The translations under genes were made by a program, and so were the position numbers. A stretch of DNA of 64,000 bases from Mycolicibacter acidiphilus (GTDB lineage Bacteria > Actinomycetota > Actinomycetes > Mycobacteriales > Mycobacteriaceae): positions 102,188 to 166,187 of the forward strand of contig NZ_JAHCLR010000006.1 of NCBI RefSeq assembly GCF_018455725.1, given 5' to 3'. Below are positions 8,897 through 18,474 of this stretch, piece by piece. The notes under the pieces are model-generated. The model worked only from the letters and a program-made list of their open reading frames with translations. It did not search any database and was not told the origin of the DNA. Within the stretch, counting starts at the first letter, position 1, and every line of letters starts with the position of its first letter.

Positions 8897-8926
8897 TTGT
8901 CCAGCGTGCAACGTGTCGAGTAGCCT
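8897..8926 (+). promoter_or_regulatory. candidate rpsA promoter
   Basis: TTGTCC (8897-8902) and TAGCCT (8921-8926) are separated by 18 bases, a plausible SigA-type pair. Transcription would start near 8933, leaving a leader of about 100 bases before the rpsA ATG at 9031. The -35 partly overlaps the 5' side of the divergent PrsW gene's promoter. Confidence 0.4.
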
Positions 8927-9030
8927 CGGTAGGTGGTCCGCCCTCAGGTCGCGGGCCGCAGGCATGCCCAGGCATGCACCCAATAAAGCTTTTGTCCCTA
9001 CGACCTCACCTGTCCGGAGCAACTCAACAC

Positions 9031-10467
9031 ATGCCAAGTCCCACCGTGACCTCGCCGCAAGTAGCCATCAACGACATCGGCTCGGCCGAGGATTTCCTCG
9101 CTGCTATCGACAAAACGATCAAGTACTTCAACGATGGCGACATCGTCGAGGGAACCATCGTCAAGGTTGACCGGGACGAGGTCCTGCTCGACATCGGTTA
9201 CAAGACCGAGGGCGTCATCCCGTCCCGCGAGCTCTCCATCAAGCACGACGTCGACCCGCACGAGGTCGTCTCCGTCGGCGACGAGGTCGAGGCGCTGGTC
9301 CTCACCAAGGAGGACAAAGAGGGCCGGCTGATCCTGTCCAAGAAGCGCGCCCAGTACGAGCGCGCCTGGGGCACGATCGAGGAGCTCAAGGAGAAGGACG
9401 AGGCCGTCAAGGGCACCGTCATCGAGGTCGTCAAGGGCGGCCTGATCCTCGACATCGGGCTGCGCGGCTTCCTGCCCGCCTCGCTGGTCGAGATGCGCCG
9501 GGTCCGCGACCTCCAGCCGTACATCGGCAAGGAGATCGAGGCCAAGATCATCGAGCTGGACAAGAACCGCAACAACGTGGTGCTGTCCCGCCGCGCCTGG
9601 CTGGAGCAGACCCAGTCCGAGGTGCGCAGCGAGTTCCTCAACCAGCTGGTCAAGGGCGCGGTCCGCAAGGGTGTCGTCTCCTCGATCGTCAACTTCGGCG
9701 CGTTCGTCGACCTGGGCGGCGTGGACGGCCTGGTGCACGTCTCCGAGCTGTCCTGGAAGCACATCGACCACCCGTCCGAGGTCGTGCAGGTCGGCGACGA
9801 GGTCACCGTCGAGGTCCTCGACGTGGACATGGACCGCGAGCGCGTCTCGCTGAGCCTCAAGGCCACCCAGGAAGACCCGTGGCGCCACTTCGCCCGCACC
9901 CACGCGATCGGCCAGATCGTGCCGGGCAAGGTCACCAAGCTGGTGCCGTTCGGTGCGTTCGTCCGCGTCGAGGAGGGCATCGAGGGCCTGGTGCACATCT
10001 CCGAGCTGGCTGAGCAGCACGTCGAGGTGCCGGACCAGGTCGTGGCCGTCGGCGACGACGCCATGGTCAAGGTCATCGACATCGACCTGGACCGTCGCCG
10101 GATCTCGCTGAGCCTCAAGCAGGCCAACGAGGACTACACCGAGGAGTTCGACCCCTCGAAGTACGGCATGGCCGACAGCTACGACGAGCAGGGCAACTAC
10201 ATCTTCCCGGAGGGCTTCGACGCCGAGACCAACGAGTGGCTCGAGGGCTTCGACAAGCAGCGCACCGAGTGGGAGGCCCGCTACGCGGAGGCCGAGCGCC
10301 GGCACAAGATGCACACCGCGCAGATGGAGAAGTTCGCCGAGGTCGCGCACGCCGAGTCCTCGCGGGTGTCCAACGGTTCGCACCGCGACGACGCTCCGGC
10401 CGGTGGTTCGCTGGCCAGCGACGAGCAGCTCGCCGCGCTGCGGGAGAAGCTCGCCGGGAACGCCTGA
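9031..10467 (+). CDS. rpsA: 30S ribosomal protein S1
   Basis: This 478-residue protein is built of four S1 RNA-binding domains, at about residues 35-105, 120-190, 205-275 and 290-360, each with the pattern VEGTIVKVDRDEVLLDIGYKTEG or GVVSSIVNFGAFVDLGGVDGLVHVSEL. It contains the shared S1 motifs SWKHIDHPSEVVQVGDEV and SLSLKQANEDYTEEFDPSKYGM. S1 helps load structured mRNA onto the 30S subunit and also binds tmRNA. The ATG at 9031 (MPSPTVTSPQVAIND) matches the family N-terminus; upstream in-frame ATGs lie in the leader. The tail of about 115 residues is acidic and low in complexity, and ends EKLAGNA. coaE follows 22 bases later. Confidence 0.97.
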   Translation: MPSPTVTSPQVAINDIGSAEDFLAAIDKTIKYFNDGDIVEGTIVKVDRDEVLLDIGYKTEGVIPSRELSIKHDVDPHEVVSVGDEVEALVLTKEDKEGRLILSKKRAQYERAWGTIEELKEKDEAVKGTVIEVVKGGLILDIGLRGFLPASLVEMRRVRDLQPYIGKEIEAKIIELDKNRNNVVLSRRAWLEQTQSEVRSEFLNQLVKGAVRKGVVSSIVNFGAFVDLGGVDGLVHVSELSWKHIDHPSEVVQVGDEVTVEVLDVDMDRERVSLSLKATQEDPWRHFARTHAIGQIVPGKVTKLVPFGAFVRVEEGIEGLVHISELAEQHVEVPDQVVAVGDDAMVKVIDIDLDRRRISLSLKQANEDYTEEFDPSKYGMADSYDEQGNYIFPEGFDAETNEWLEGFDKQRTEWEARYAEAERRHKMHTAQMEKFAEVAHAESSRVSNGSHRDDAPAGGSLASDEQLAALREKLAGNA

Positions 10468-10489
10468 TAACGGCTGACCTGGCTGCTTG

Positions 10490-11434
10490 ATGCTGCGTAT
10501 CGGTCTGACCGGCGGCATCGGCGCCGGTAAATCGACGGTTGCCGCCACATTCGCTGAATGTGGCGGCATCGTCGTCGATGGGGACGTCATCGCCCGCGAG
10601 GTGGTGGAACCCGGCACCGAAGGCCTGGCCGGCTTGGTGACGGCCTTCGGGCCGGGCATTCTGCTGCCCGACGGGGCGCTGGACCGCCCGGCGCTGGCGG
10701 CGATCGCGTTCAGCGACGACGACAAGCGCGCCACCCTGAACGGGATCGTGCACCCGCTGGTGGCGCGGCGTCGACAGGAGCTGATCGACGCGGCCGGCGC
10801 TGACGCGATCGTCGTCGAGGACATCCCGCTGCTGGTCGAATCCCAGATGGCGCCGCTGTTCCCGCTGGTCGTCGTCGTGCACGCCGACGAGGAGGTGCGG
10901 GTGGCCCGGCTCACCGGGTCGCGCGGCATGCCCGAAGCCGACGCCCGGGCCCGGATCGCCGCCCAGGCCACCGAGGAGCAGCGCCGGGTGGTGGCCGACG
11001 TCTGGCTGGAGAATCACGGCACCGCCGACGACCTGGCCGCGCAGGCCCGTGAACTGTGGCAGCGGCGCATCGCGCCGTTCGCGGCGAACATCGAAGCCGG
11101 CCGCGCCGTGCCGTTCCCGACGGAGACGGTGCCGGCGGATCCGACCTGGGCCGACCAGGCGCAGCGCATCGTGGCCCGGCTGCGGACCGTCTGCGGGCAC
11201 CGCGCGCTGCGGGTCGAGCACATCGGTCCCACCGTGTTTTCCGGGGACCCGGGCTTCACCGCCCCGGATGTCATCGATGTTGAGGTGACGGTGCCGTCCC
11301 CGGCGGTGGCCGACGAACTCACCGAACCGCTGCTGGCCGCCGGGTATCCGAGCGTCGACGGCAATCGGATGTACGGGTCGGCAGATCCCGGCCGGCCCAC
11401 CCGGGTGCACGTTCAGGTGGCGGCCGGACCGTAG
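10490..11434 (+). CDS. coaE: dephospho-CoA kinase with a shortened GrpB-like tail
   Basis: This 314-residue protein catalyses the last step of CoA synthesis, ATP-dependent phosphorylation of dephospho-CoA. Residues 1-200 are the kinase: P-loop GLTGGIGAGKSTV, VVDGDVIAREVVEPG, IVHPLVARRRQELID, and the lid region with RLTGSRGMPEADARARIAAQ. From about residue 235 the UPF0157/GrpB-like domain carried by mycobacterial CoaE begins (LRVEHIGPTVFSGDPGFTA), but it ends at GSADPGRPTRVHVQVAAGP. M. tuberculosis CoaE is about 407 residues, so roughly 70-90 C-terminal residues appear to be missing. The start is ATG 10490; a TTG directly before it is also in frame. The kinase should be functional; the tail is probably non-functional or dispensable. 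Confidence 0.93.
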   Translation: MLRIGLTGGIGAGKSTVAATFAECGGIVVDGDVIAREVVEPGTEGLAGLVTAFGPGILLPDGALDRPALAAIAFSDDDKRATLNGIVHPLVARRRQELIDAAGADAIVVEDIPLLVESQMAPLFPLVVVVHADEEVRVARLTGSRGMPEADARARIAAQATEEQRRVVADVWLENHGTADDLAAQARELWQRRIAPFAANIEAGRAVPFPTETVPADPTWADQAQRIVARLRTVCGHRALRVEHIGPTVFSGDPGFTAPDVIDVEVTVPSPAVADELTEPLLAAGYPSVDGNRMYGSADPGRPTRVHVQVAAGP

Positions 11435-11438
11435 CGGG

Positions 11439-11861
11439 TCAGGCCATGCTGGTGATCAGCGCGCCGCAGAGCATCGCCCCGACGTGCGGGTCGTTGGTGT
11501 TGCCCCAGGTGTTGACGAACCGGTCGCTCTTGACGGTGACGACGTCATCGACCTTGATCTCGCAGTGCACGTTCGCGGTGGCCGGGAACCGCAGCCGGAT
11601 CACCATCCCCGCTCGGCTGGGGTCGGCCATCACCGTGTTGGCTTCGAACGGTGCGCCGAACCCGTCGAGATCGGCGCTGGCGGTCTCGGTGTCGGTGCGC
11701 ATGAACGTGACCACGCTGCCGGTGGTCCAGGCGTCGACCTTGGCGATGTAGGTGACGTTGTGCATCTCGTTGGCGGCCGACGCCGGGGCCGGCGACAGTT
11801 GCGTGGCACCGACGAGCAGGGCCGCCGCCACTGCGCCCGTCGATCGCAGGCTCATGCTCAT
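11439..11861 (-). CDS. secreted hypothetical protein
   Basis: This is a 140-residue protein with a Sec signal peptide: short n-region, hydrophobic STGAVAAALLVGATQLSPAP, and cleavage likely after ASA (ASA-ANEMHNV). The mature part of about 107 residues is rich in Thr, Val and Asp (VTYIAKVDAWTTGSVVTFMR) and has two cysteines (HCEIKVDD and MLCGALI) that could form a disulfide. I do not recognise the family; the look is that of small mycobacterial secreted beta-sheet proteins. The start is ATG 11861 (MSMSLRS), with ATG 11855 as an alternative. The stop is 4 bases from the convergent coaE stop. It lies between coaE and the DUF402 gene. Confidence 0.75.
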   Translation of the reverse strand: MSMSLRSTGAVAAALLVGATQLSPAPASAANEMHNVTYIAKVDAWTTGSVVTFMRTDTETASADLDGFGAPFEANTVMADPSRAGMVIRLRFPATANVHCEIKVDDVVTVKSDRFVNTWGNTNDPHVGAMLCGALITSMA

Positions 11862-11872
11862 AGCCGCCGAGT

Positions 11873-12376
11873 TTACCCGCGCCAGGTGAGTTCCATGCCG
11901 TTGCCGGACAGCCACCGGTGCAGGTCGTAGCCGTGCCGGGCCAGCCCGTCGACCGCGGTCACCGCCCGGGTCACCGCCCGTTCGGCGTCATCGGTACCCA
12001 GCAGGCCCTGGTGCACCGCCGCCATCAGCTCGTCGGCGTCGGTGAGCGTCACGTCCACGCCGGTGCGCACGACCAGGTCCAGGTAGTGGTCGGTCGACCG
12101 CCAGACCGTCGCACCGGGAACGTACTCGCCGATGTCGAGGTAGAAATCCTGATCGCGCTCGTGGCCCGGGTTGAAGTGGAAGACGCTGGCCCGCAACCCC
12201 AGTGCCGGCAGCAGCCACGACTCCAGGTAGTGGAACTGTGCGCGGCCCGGGGTCGGGCGGGCCAGATACAGGCCCCAGGGCTGCACGGTATAGACGTCGA
12301 CCGCCCGTGCCACACCTTTCGGATCGGTGTTGGTGCGGGCGGCGATGTCGAACGTCTCGTGCTTGGGCGGGTGAAT
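11873..12376 (-). CDS. DUF402-domain protein, Rv1632c-like, possible ATT start
   Basis: This protein of about 167 residues carries a DUF402 domain (YLESWLLPALGLRASVFHFNPG, DFYLDIGEYVPGATVWRSTDHYLDLVVRTG, LTDADELMAAVHQGLL). Related domains occur in nucleoside diphosphate phosphatases and FomD-like hydrolases. The conserved N-terminus IHPPKHETFDIAARTNTDPKG begins at an ATT codon (12374-12376), and a TATGCT -10 box (12383-12388, minus strand) lies exactly 6 bases upstream, as for a leaderless mRNA. The nearest in-frame ATG is at 12445, inside the divergent uvrB coding region and upstream of that -10 box. I use the ATT but the start is unsettled. Confidence 0.78.
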   Translation of the reverse strand: MHPPKHETFDIAARTNTDPKGVARAVDVYTVQPWGLYLARPTPGRAQFHYLESWLLPALGLRASVFHFNPGHERDQDFYLDIGEYVPGATVWRSTDHYLDLVVRTGVDVTLTDADELMAAVHQGLLGTDDAERAVTRAVTAVDGLARHGYDLHRWLSGNGMELTWRG

Positions 12377-12395
12377 AGCGCCAGCATACGGCGGG

Positions 12396-12418
12396 TTGTC
12401 GGCGTGCGCGCCTAGGCT
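12396..12418 (+). promoter_or_regulatory. PafBC-type DNA-damage promoter of uvrB
   Basis: TTGTCGGCG (12396-12404), 8 spacer bases, then TAGGCT (12413-12418) matches the mycobacterial RecA-independent damage promoter TTGTCRGTG-N8-TAnnnT with one mismatch (GCG for GTG). The uvrB GTG follows 6 bases after the -10, so the mRNA should be leaderless. PafBC is the known activator of such promoters; control here is inferred from the motif. Confidence 0.6.
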
Positions 12419-12424
12419 GGTCGC

Positions 12425-14583
<2,159 letters not shown>

Positions 14584-14584
<1 letters not shown>

Positions 14585-14605
14585 CGCCCGCGGCAGGGGC
14601 GTTTT
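14584..14605 (+). terminator. intrinsic terminator overlapping the uvrB stop
   Basis: ACGCCC (14584-14589) pairs with GGGCGT (14597-14602) around a 7-base loop and runs into TTT (14602-14605 gives TTTT). It begins within the uvrB TGA codon and separates uvrB from the MFS gene 54 bases downstream. Confidence 0.55.
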
Positions 14606-14637
14606 CGCGTGTCGCGGGTATCCGTGATTGACTGCGA

Positions 14638-16077
14638 GTGGTGGTGGATCTGACAGACGCAACGACTGAGGCCACCGGCGTCACCGGCAGCTGGCGAGCA
14701 CTCCTCGGGCACCGGTATCTGGGCACGACAACAGTGCTGGCCGGTGGGGTCGCGCTGTACGCGACGAACGAGTTCCTGACGATCAGCCTGTTGCCCAGCA
14801 CGGTGAAGGACATCGGCGGCGAGCGGCTGTACGCGTGGGTGACGACGCTGTACCTGGTGGCGTCCGTGCTGGCCGCGGCGGTGGTGAACCCGGTGCTGGT
14901 CCGGGTGGGCGCACGGCTCGCGTACCTGCTGGGGCTGCTGTCGTACGGACTGGGCTGTCTGGTGTGCGCGCTGGCGCCGAAGATGGAGATCCTGCTGGGC
15001 GGGCGCGTGCTGCAAGGGCTCGGCGGCGGATTGCTGGCCGGGCTCGGATATGCGCTGATCAACGCGTTCCTACCCAGTTCGCTGTGGACCCGCGCATCGG
15101 GTCTGGTCTCGGCGATGTGGGGGGTCGGGACGCTGCTCGGCCCCGCGGTCGGCGGGGTGTTCGCCCAGTTCGGGGCCTGGCGGTGGGCGTTCGGCGGGAT
15201 GGTCGGGCTCACCGTCGCGATGGTCGGACTGGTGCTGGTGGTGCTGACCCCCGGTAAGAGTGAGCACACCGGCGACCCGATCAGGGTTCCGGTGCTGTCC
15301 CTGGCGCTGCTGGGCGGTGCCGCCCTGACGGTGAGCGCCGCGCAACTGCCGCGCAACCTGGCGGTGGCGACGGTGCTGCTCGCCACGGCCGGACTGCTGC
15401 TTGCCGGCTTCCTTTACGTGGACCGGCGTGCCACCACGGCGGTGCTGCCGCGCAGCGCCTTCCACCCGGGCCGGGAGAAGTGGATCTACCTGTCGCTCGG
15501 CCTGCTGATGGCCACCACGAAGGCCAACCTGTACATCCCGCTGCTCGGTCAGCGGCTCGCCCACCTGGCGCCGGCGGTGGCCGGGTTCCTGGGGGCGGCG
15601 CTGTCGACCGGGTGGACGTTCAGTGAGATCGCCAGCGCCTCGGTCAGCAAGACCCGGGTGATCATCGCGCTGGTGATCACCACCCCGCTGGTGATGGCCG
15701 CCGGCCTCGCCGCGGTCGGACTCACCCAGATGAACCACTACAACCCGACCGCCGTCGGCGTCGTCTGGGCGGTGGCGCTGCTGGTGGTCGGCATCGGTGT
15801 CGGCGCCGGCTGGCCGCACCTGTCGGCCTGGGCGATGGGCTGCGTCGACGACCCGGCCGAGGGCAGTGTCGCCGCCGCCGCGATCAACACCGTGCAGTTG
15901 ATCGGCGGCGCGTTCGGTGCGGGGGTGGCCGGCCTGGTGTTCAACGCCGCGATGGGTGCGCAGCTACCGGCCGCCCGCTCGCTGTTCGTGTTGTTCGCGA
16001 TCTTCGCCGCGGTGACCGCCCTGGTCTCCTACCGGGCTACCCGCGGATCGGCCGCACTGATCGAGGCCACCACCTGA
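14638..16077 (+). CDS. MFS drug/proton antiporter, Rv1634-like
   Basis: This is a 479-residue major facilitator superfamily protein with about 14 predicted membrane segments, as in the DHA2/EmrB-type families. After a short cytosolic N-terminus the first helices follow LGTTTVLAGGVALYATNEFLT. The loop RLAYLLGLLSYGLGCLVCAL and the segment LGGRVLQGLGGGLLAGLGYAL match the motif A/C regions of drug exporters. Three GTG codons in tandem (14638, 14641, 14644) could start translation; the first is used. It occupies the same place after uvrB as Rv1634 of M. tuberculosis, annotated as a possible drug efflux protein. The substrate cannot be deduced. It converges on the mannosyltransferase gene, with a hairpin in between. 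Confidence 0.88.
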   Translation: MVVDLTDATTEATGVTGSWRALLGHRYLGTTTVLAGGVALYATNEFLTISLLPSTVKDIGGERLYAWVTTLYLVASVLAAAVVNPVLVRVGARLAYLLGLLSYGLGCLVCALAPKMEILLGGRVLQGLGGGLLAGLGYALINAFLPSSLWTRASGLVSAMWGVGTLLGPAVGGVFAQFGAWRWAFGGMVGLTVAMVGLVLVVLTPGKSEHTGDPIRVPVLSLALLGGAALTVSAAQLPRNLAVATVLLATAGLLLAGFLYVDRRATTAVLPRSAFHPGREKWIYLSLGLLMATTKANLYIPLLGQRLAHLAPAVAGFLGAALSTGWTFSEIASASVSKTRVIIALVITTPLVMAAGLAAVGLTQMNHYNPTAVGVVWAVALLVVGIGVGAGWPHLSAWAMGCVDDPAEGSVAAAAINTVQLIGGAFGAGVAGLVFNAAMGAQLPAARSLFVLFAIFAAVTALVSYRATRGSAALIEATT

Positions 16078-16090
16078 GGTCGTGCTGATG

Positions 16091-16139
16091 CGGCGGTCCC
16101 AGCGTCGCCTCTCCTTCGTCGAGCCTCGCTGAACCGCCG
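16091..16139. terminator. interrupted inverted repeat between convergent genes
   Basis: CGGCGGT (16091-16097) and AGCG (16101-16104) pair with CGCT (16127-16130) and ACCGCCG (16133-16139). It occupies most of the 67-base gap between the MFS stop and the mannosyltransferase stop. No U-tract is seen, so bidirectional termination is only suggested. Confidence 0.4.
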
Positions 16140-16144
16140 GGGGT

Positions 16145-17707
16145 TCAACGGACGGCTTTGATCACCTGGGTGAAGGTGAACTGCCAGCGTTCGACGGCGT
16201 GGAACCCCAACTGGTGCAGCATCCGGCCGTCCGGGGTGCGGGCGAACCGTTTCCCCGGCGGTAGATAGGCACCGGCCTGGTGGGCAGGCAGCGCGCGGTC
16301 GTGGTCGGTGATCGTCCAGATCGTCGGGCACTGATCGAGGTCGTCGGCCAGCGCTTCGACCGAGTAGTGCCCGTCCCACAGCCGGCCCAGCGTCTGCCGG
16401 TGCGGTCCGCGGCCCGGATCGCTCAGCTTCGCGAACGCGTCGGCCCGCCCGGTCGGCAGCGCCCGGATCGGTCCGGGTGCCCACCGGGTGGTGTTGTCGA
16501 TCAGCAGGCAGTCCCCGGGAGCCGCGTGTGTCGCGATCACGTCGGCCGCGGGACTGTAGTCCCAGCCCTCCTTGGCGTACCGATCACGTTGGACGACAAC
16601 GTAATTGGGTATCGCTGCGATCGTGAACAGCAGGGTCAGGGCGATGGCGGACCGGCGCGACGTGACGATCACGGTGACAGCGAGGGCCAGTGCGATCGCC
16701 ATCGCGGGTGCGGTGCAGATCAGATACCGCGGGTAGTAGACGGGTTTCGCCAGTGCCGAGTACAGCACCGTGATCGTGGTGGGGAGCGTGATCCACGCCG
16801 TGCAGACGACCGCCAGCTGCCGCATCCCGGCAGCCGGCGCCGGCCGGGCGCCCTTGCGTACCGCGACGGCCGCGGTGAGCAGCACCGCCGCGGCCAGCAC
16901 CGCGAACAGGACGCTCTTGTCGAAGTACTGCTGCTGAACGACCTCGACGACCGTGTGCCAGTTCGGCCGCCGGAGCCAGCCGATCTGCCTGATCTGGCTC
17001 TGGCCGAACACCAGGAACGGGATCAGGGCGGCCACGGCCGTGCCGGCGGTCACCGTCCAGCGCCGGGTGACAGCCCGACCGGGCACCAGCACGCGGATCA
17101 GCACCGCGTGGACCGGCACCAACAGCACCGTGAACGTGTTCAGGACCGTCGAGAGCACCAGGGCCAAGCCGTAGCCCAACCAGATCGGCACGGTGTTGCG
17201 GCGGGCGGCGGTGACGCACAGGACGGTGGTCCAGACCGCGGCCATCGCGGCGAACGCGTACGGGCGGGCCTCGATGCCGGCCCACGTCATCCGCGGCAGC
17301 ACCGCGTACAGCACGCCCGCGCACACCGCGACCCGACGCGGGGCGAACTGTCCGGCCAGGGTCACGGTGCCGGCGGCCCCGACGCCGACCGCCAGGCAGC
17401 TAGGCAGCCGCGACCAGAACTCGGTGACCGGGAAAACGGCGAACCAGCCGTGCATCAGCAGGTAGTACAGGCCGTGCACCGCGTCGATGTGGGTCAGCAG
17501 GCGCCACAGTTCGGGCAGTGAGCGCTGCGTCGACGCCGAGATCGTCGCCGCCTCGTCGAACCACATCGACGGCCGGCTCGCACCGACGCCGCTGACGACG
17601 ACCGCCAGCACCGCGATCAGCACGGCATCCGGCCGGCGGCGCGGGACGCCGGGCGGCTCGGCCTCGCCGGTCGCGCCGGTCTGTTGGGGGGCCAGCACCA
17701 GGCTCAC
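16145..17707 (-). CDS. capA: GT-C mannosyltransferase, CapA/Rv1635c-like (LAM mannose capping)
   Basis: This 520-residue polytopic membrane glycosyltransferase of the GT-C type has a hydrophobic N-terminal helix followed by SRPSMWFDEAATISAS, whose Asp-Glu pair is the expected catalytic/metal motif in the first periplasmic loop, then about nine further membrane segments and a soluble C-terminal domain of about 130 residues. It sits between the uvrB/MFS genes and the universal stress gene, exactly as Rv1635c does in M. tuberculosis. Rv1635c adds the first mannose of the mannose caps on lipoarabinomannan using polyprenyl-phosphomannose. The same role is inferred here from synteny and similarity. 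The start is GTG 17707 (MSLVLAPQQTG). Confidence 0.83.
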   Translation of the reverse strand: MSLVLAPQQTGATGEAEPPGVPRRRPDAVLIAVLAVVVSGVGASRPSMWFDEAATISASTQRSLPELWRLLTHIDAVHGLYYLLMHGWFAVFPVTEFWSRLPSCLAVGVGAAGTVTLAGQFAPRRVAVCAGVLYAVLPRMTWAGIEARPYAFAAMAAVWTTVLCVTAARRNTVPIWLGYGLALVLSTVLNTFTVLLVPVHAVLIRVLVPGRAVTRRWTVTAGTAVAALIPFLVFGQSQIRQIGWLRRPNWHTVVEVVQQQYFDKSVLFAVLAAAVLLTAAVAVRKGARPAPAAGMRQLAVVCTAWITLPTTITVLYSALAKPVYYPRYLICTAPAMAIALALAVTVIVTSRRSAIALTLLFTIAAIPNYVVVQRDRYAKEGWDYSPAADVIATHAAPGDCLLIDNTTRWAPGPIRALPTGRADAFAKLSDPGRGPHRQTLGRLWDGHYSVEALADDLDQCPTIWTITDHDRALPAHQAGAYLPPGKRFARTPDGRMLHQLGFHAVERWQFTFTQVIKAVR

Positions 17708-17861
17708 GGGTGTGCGCTATCGGTATATGCGGATGGGGGAGAGATCTACGTTACCGCCCGTATCCGGTGGCGGACATCGGCAACGGGTGACTGTCAGGGA
17801 CGTCACGCCGGGCGGAAATGAGCGCTTCGGGGCCGGTCAGGTCGGGCAATGTACTCCGGAT

Positions 17862-17877
17862 GACACGGACATGTGTC
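17862..17877. promoter_or_regulatory. 5-6-5 palindrome upstream of the universal stress gene
   Basis: GACAC-GGACAT-GTGTC is symmetrical in its outer 5 bases. It lies about 90 bases before the universal stress gene in the 256-base divergent intergenic region, near candidate TTGCAC (17883) and TAATGT (17910) elements. It does not fit the DosR or CRP consensus. The rest of this region holds nothing else I can assign. Confidence 0.3.
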
Positions 17878-17963
17878 GTTAATTGCACCCATGATGGCCG
17901 CTTAGGCGTTAATGTCGCCATGGCTTCAAGGGAGCACTGCAACTAGTCATCGGGAGGGTACGG

Positions 17964-18410
17964 ATGAGCGGCTATAAGACCGTGGTGGTCGGGACGGACG
18001 GCTCGGATTCTTCACTGCGTGCCGTGGACCGCGCCGGTCACCTGGCCAGCGGGCCGGGGGCGAAGGTGATCATCGCCACCGCGTACCTGCCGCACGCCGA
18101 TGACCCGCGGGCCGCTGACGCCTTGAAGGAAGAGGGCTACCAGGCGTCGGGCAACGCCCCCATCTACGCCATCCTCAAGGAGGCCAAGGAGCGTGCGCTG
18201 AAGGCCGGCGCCACCGAGGTCGAGGAGCGGCCGATCGTCGGTGCGCCGGTGGACGCCTTGGTCGAGCTGGCCGAGGATGTCAAGGCTGATCTGCTGGTCG
18301 TCGGCAACGTCGGCCTGAGCACCATCGCCGGGCGACTGCTCGGCTCGGTGCCGGCGAACGTGTCGCGGCGGGCCAAGGTCGACGTGCTGATCGTCCACAC
18401 CACGGGGTAG
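17964..18410 (+). CDS. universal stress protein, Rv1636/TB15.3-like
   Basis: This 148-residue single-domain UspA protein begins MSGYKTVVVGTDGSDSSLRAVDRA. The nucleotide-binding signature is complete: LLVVGNVGLSTIAGRLLGS VPANVSRRAKVDVLIVHTT (read as one stretch; G-x2-G-x9-G-S type). The protein is nearly the same as Rv1636 of M. tuberculosis throughout, which is known to bind cAMP as well as ATP. A class III cyclase is encoded in this window (34142), though no functional link is shown. A strong ribosome-binding site (GGGAGGG, about 17951-17957) precedes the ATG, so unlike many neighbours it has a normal leader. A GCGGCG/CGCCGC hairpin at 18413-18445 may end its transcript. Confidence 0.95.
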   Translation: MSGYKTVVVGTDGSDSSLRAVDRAGHLASGPGAKVIIATAYLPHADDPRAADALKEEGYQASGNAPIYAILKEAKERALKAGATEVEERPIVGAPVDALVELAEDVKADLLVVGNVGLSTIAGRLLGSVPANVSRRAKVDVLIVHTTG

Positions 18411-18445
18411 ACGCGGCGGAGTCACGCCTGTTGCCGTCGCGCCGC

Positions 18446-18468
18446 TTGTCAGTGCTGATTCCTAGCAT
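18446..18468 (+). promoter_or_regulatory. exact PafBC-type DNA-damage promoter
   Basis: TTGTCAGTG (18446-18454), 8 bases, then TAGCAT (18463-18468) fits TTGTCRGTG-N8-TAnnnT at every fixed position. The ATG of the membrane GAF gene starts 6 bases later (18475), the spacing of a leaderless transcript. This is the best match to this consensus I found in the window, better than the uvrB copy. Confidence 0.75.
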
Positions 18469-18474
18469 GGCGAG

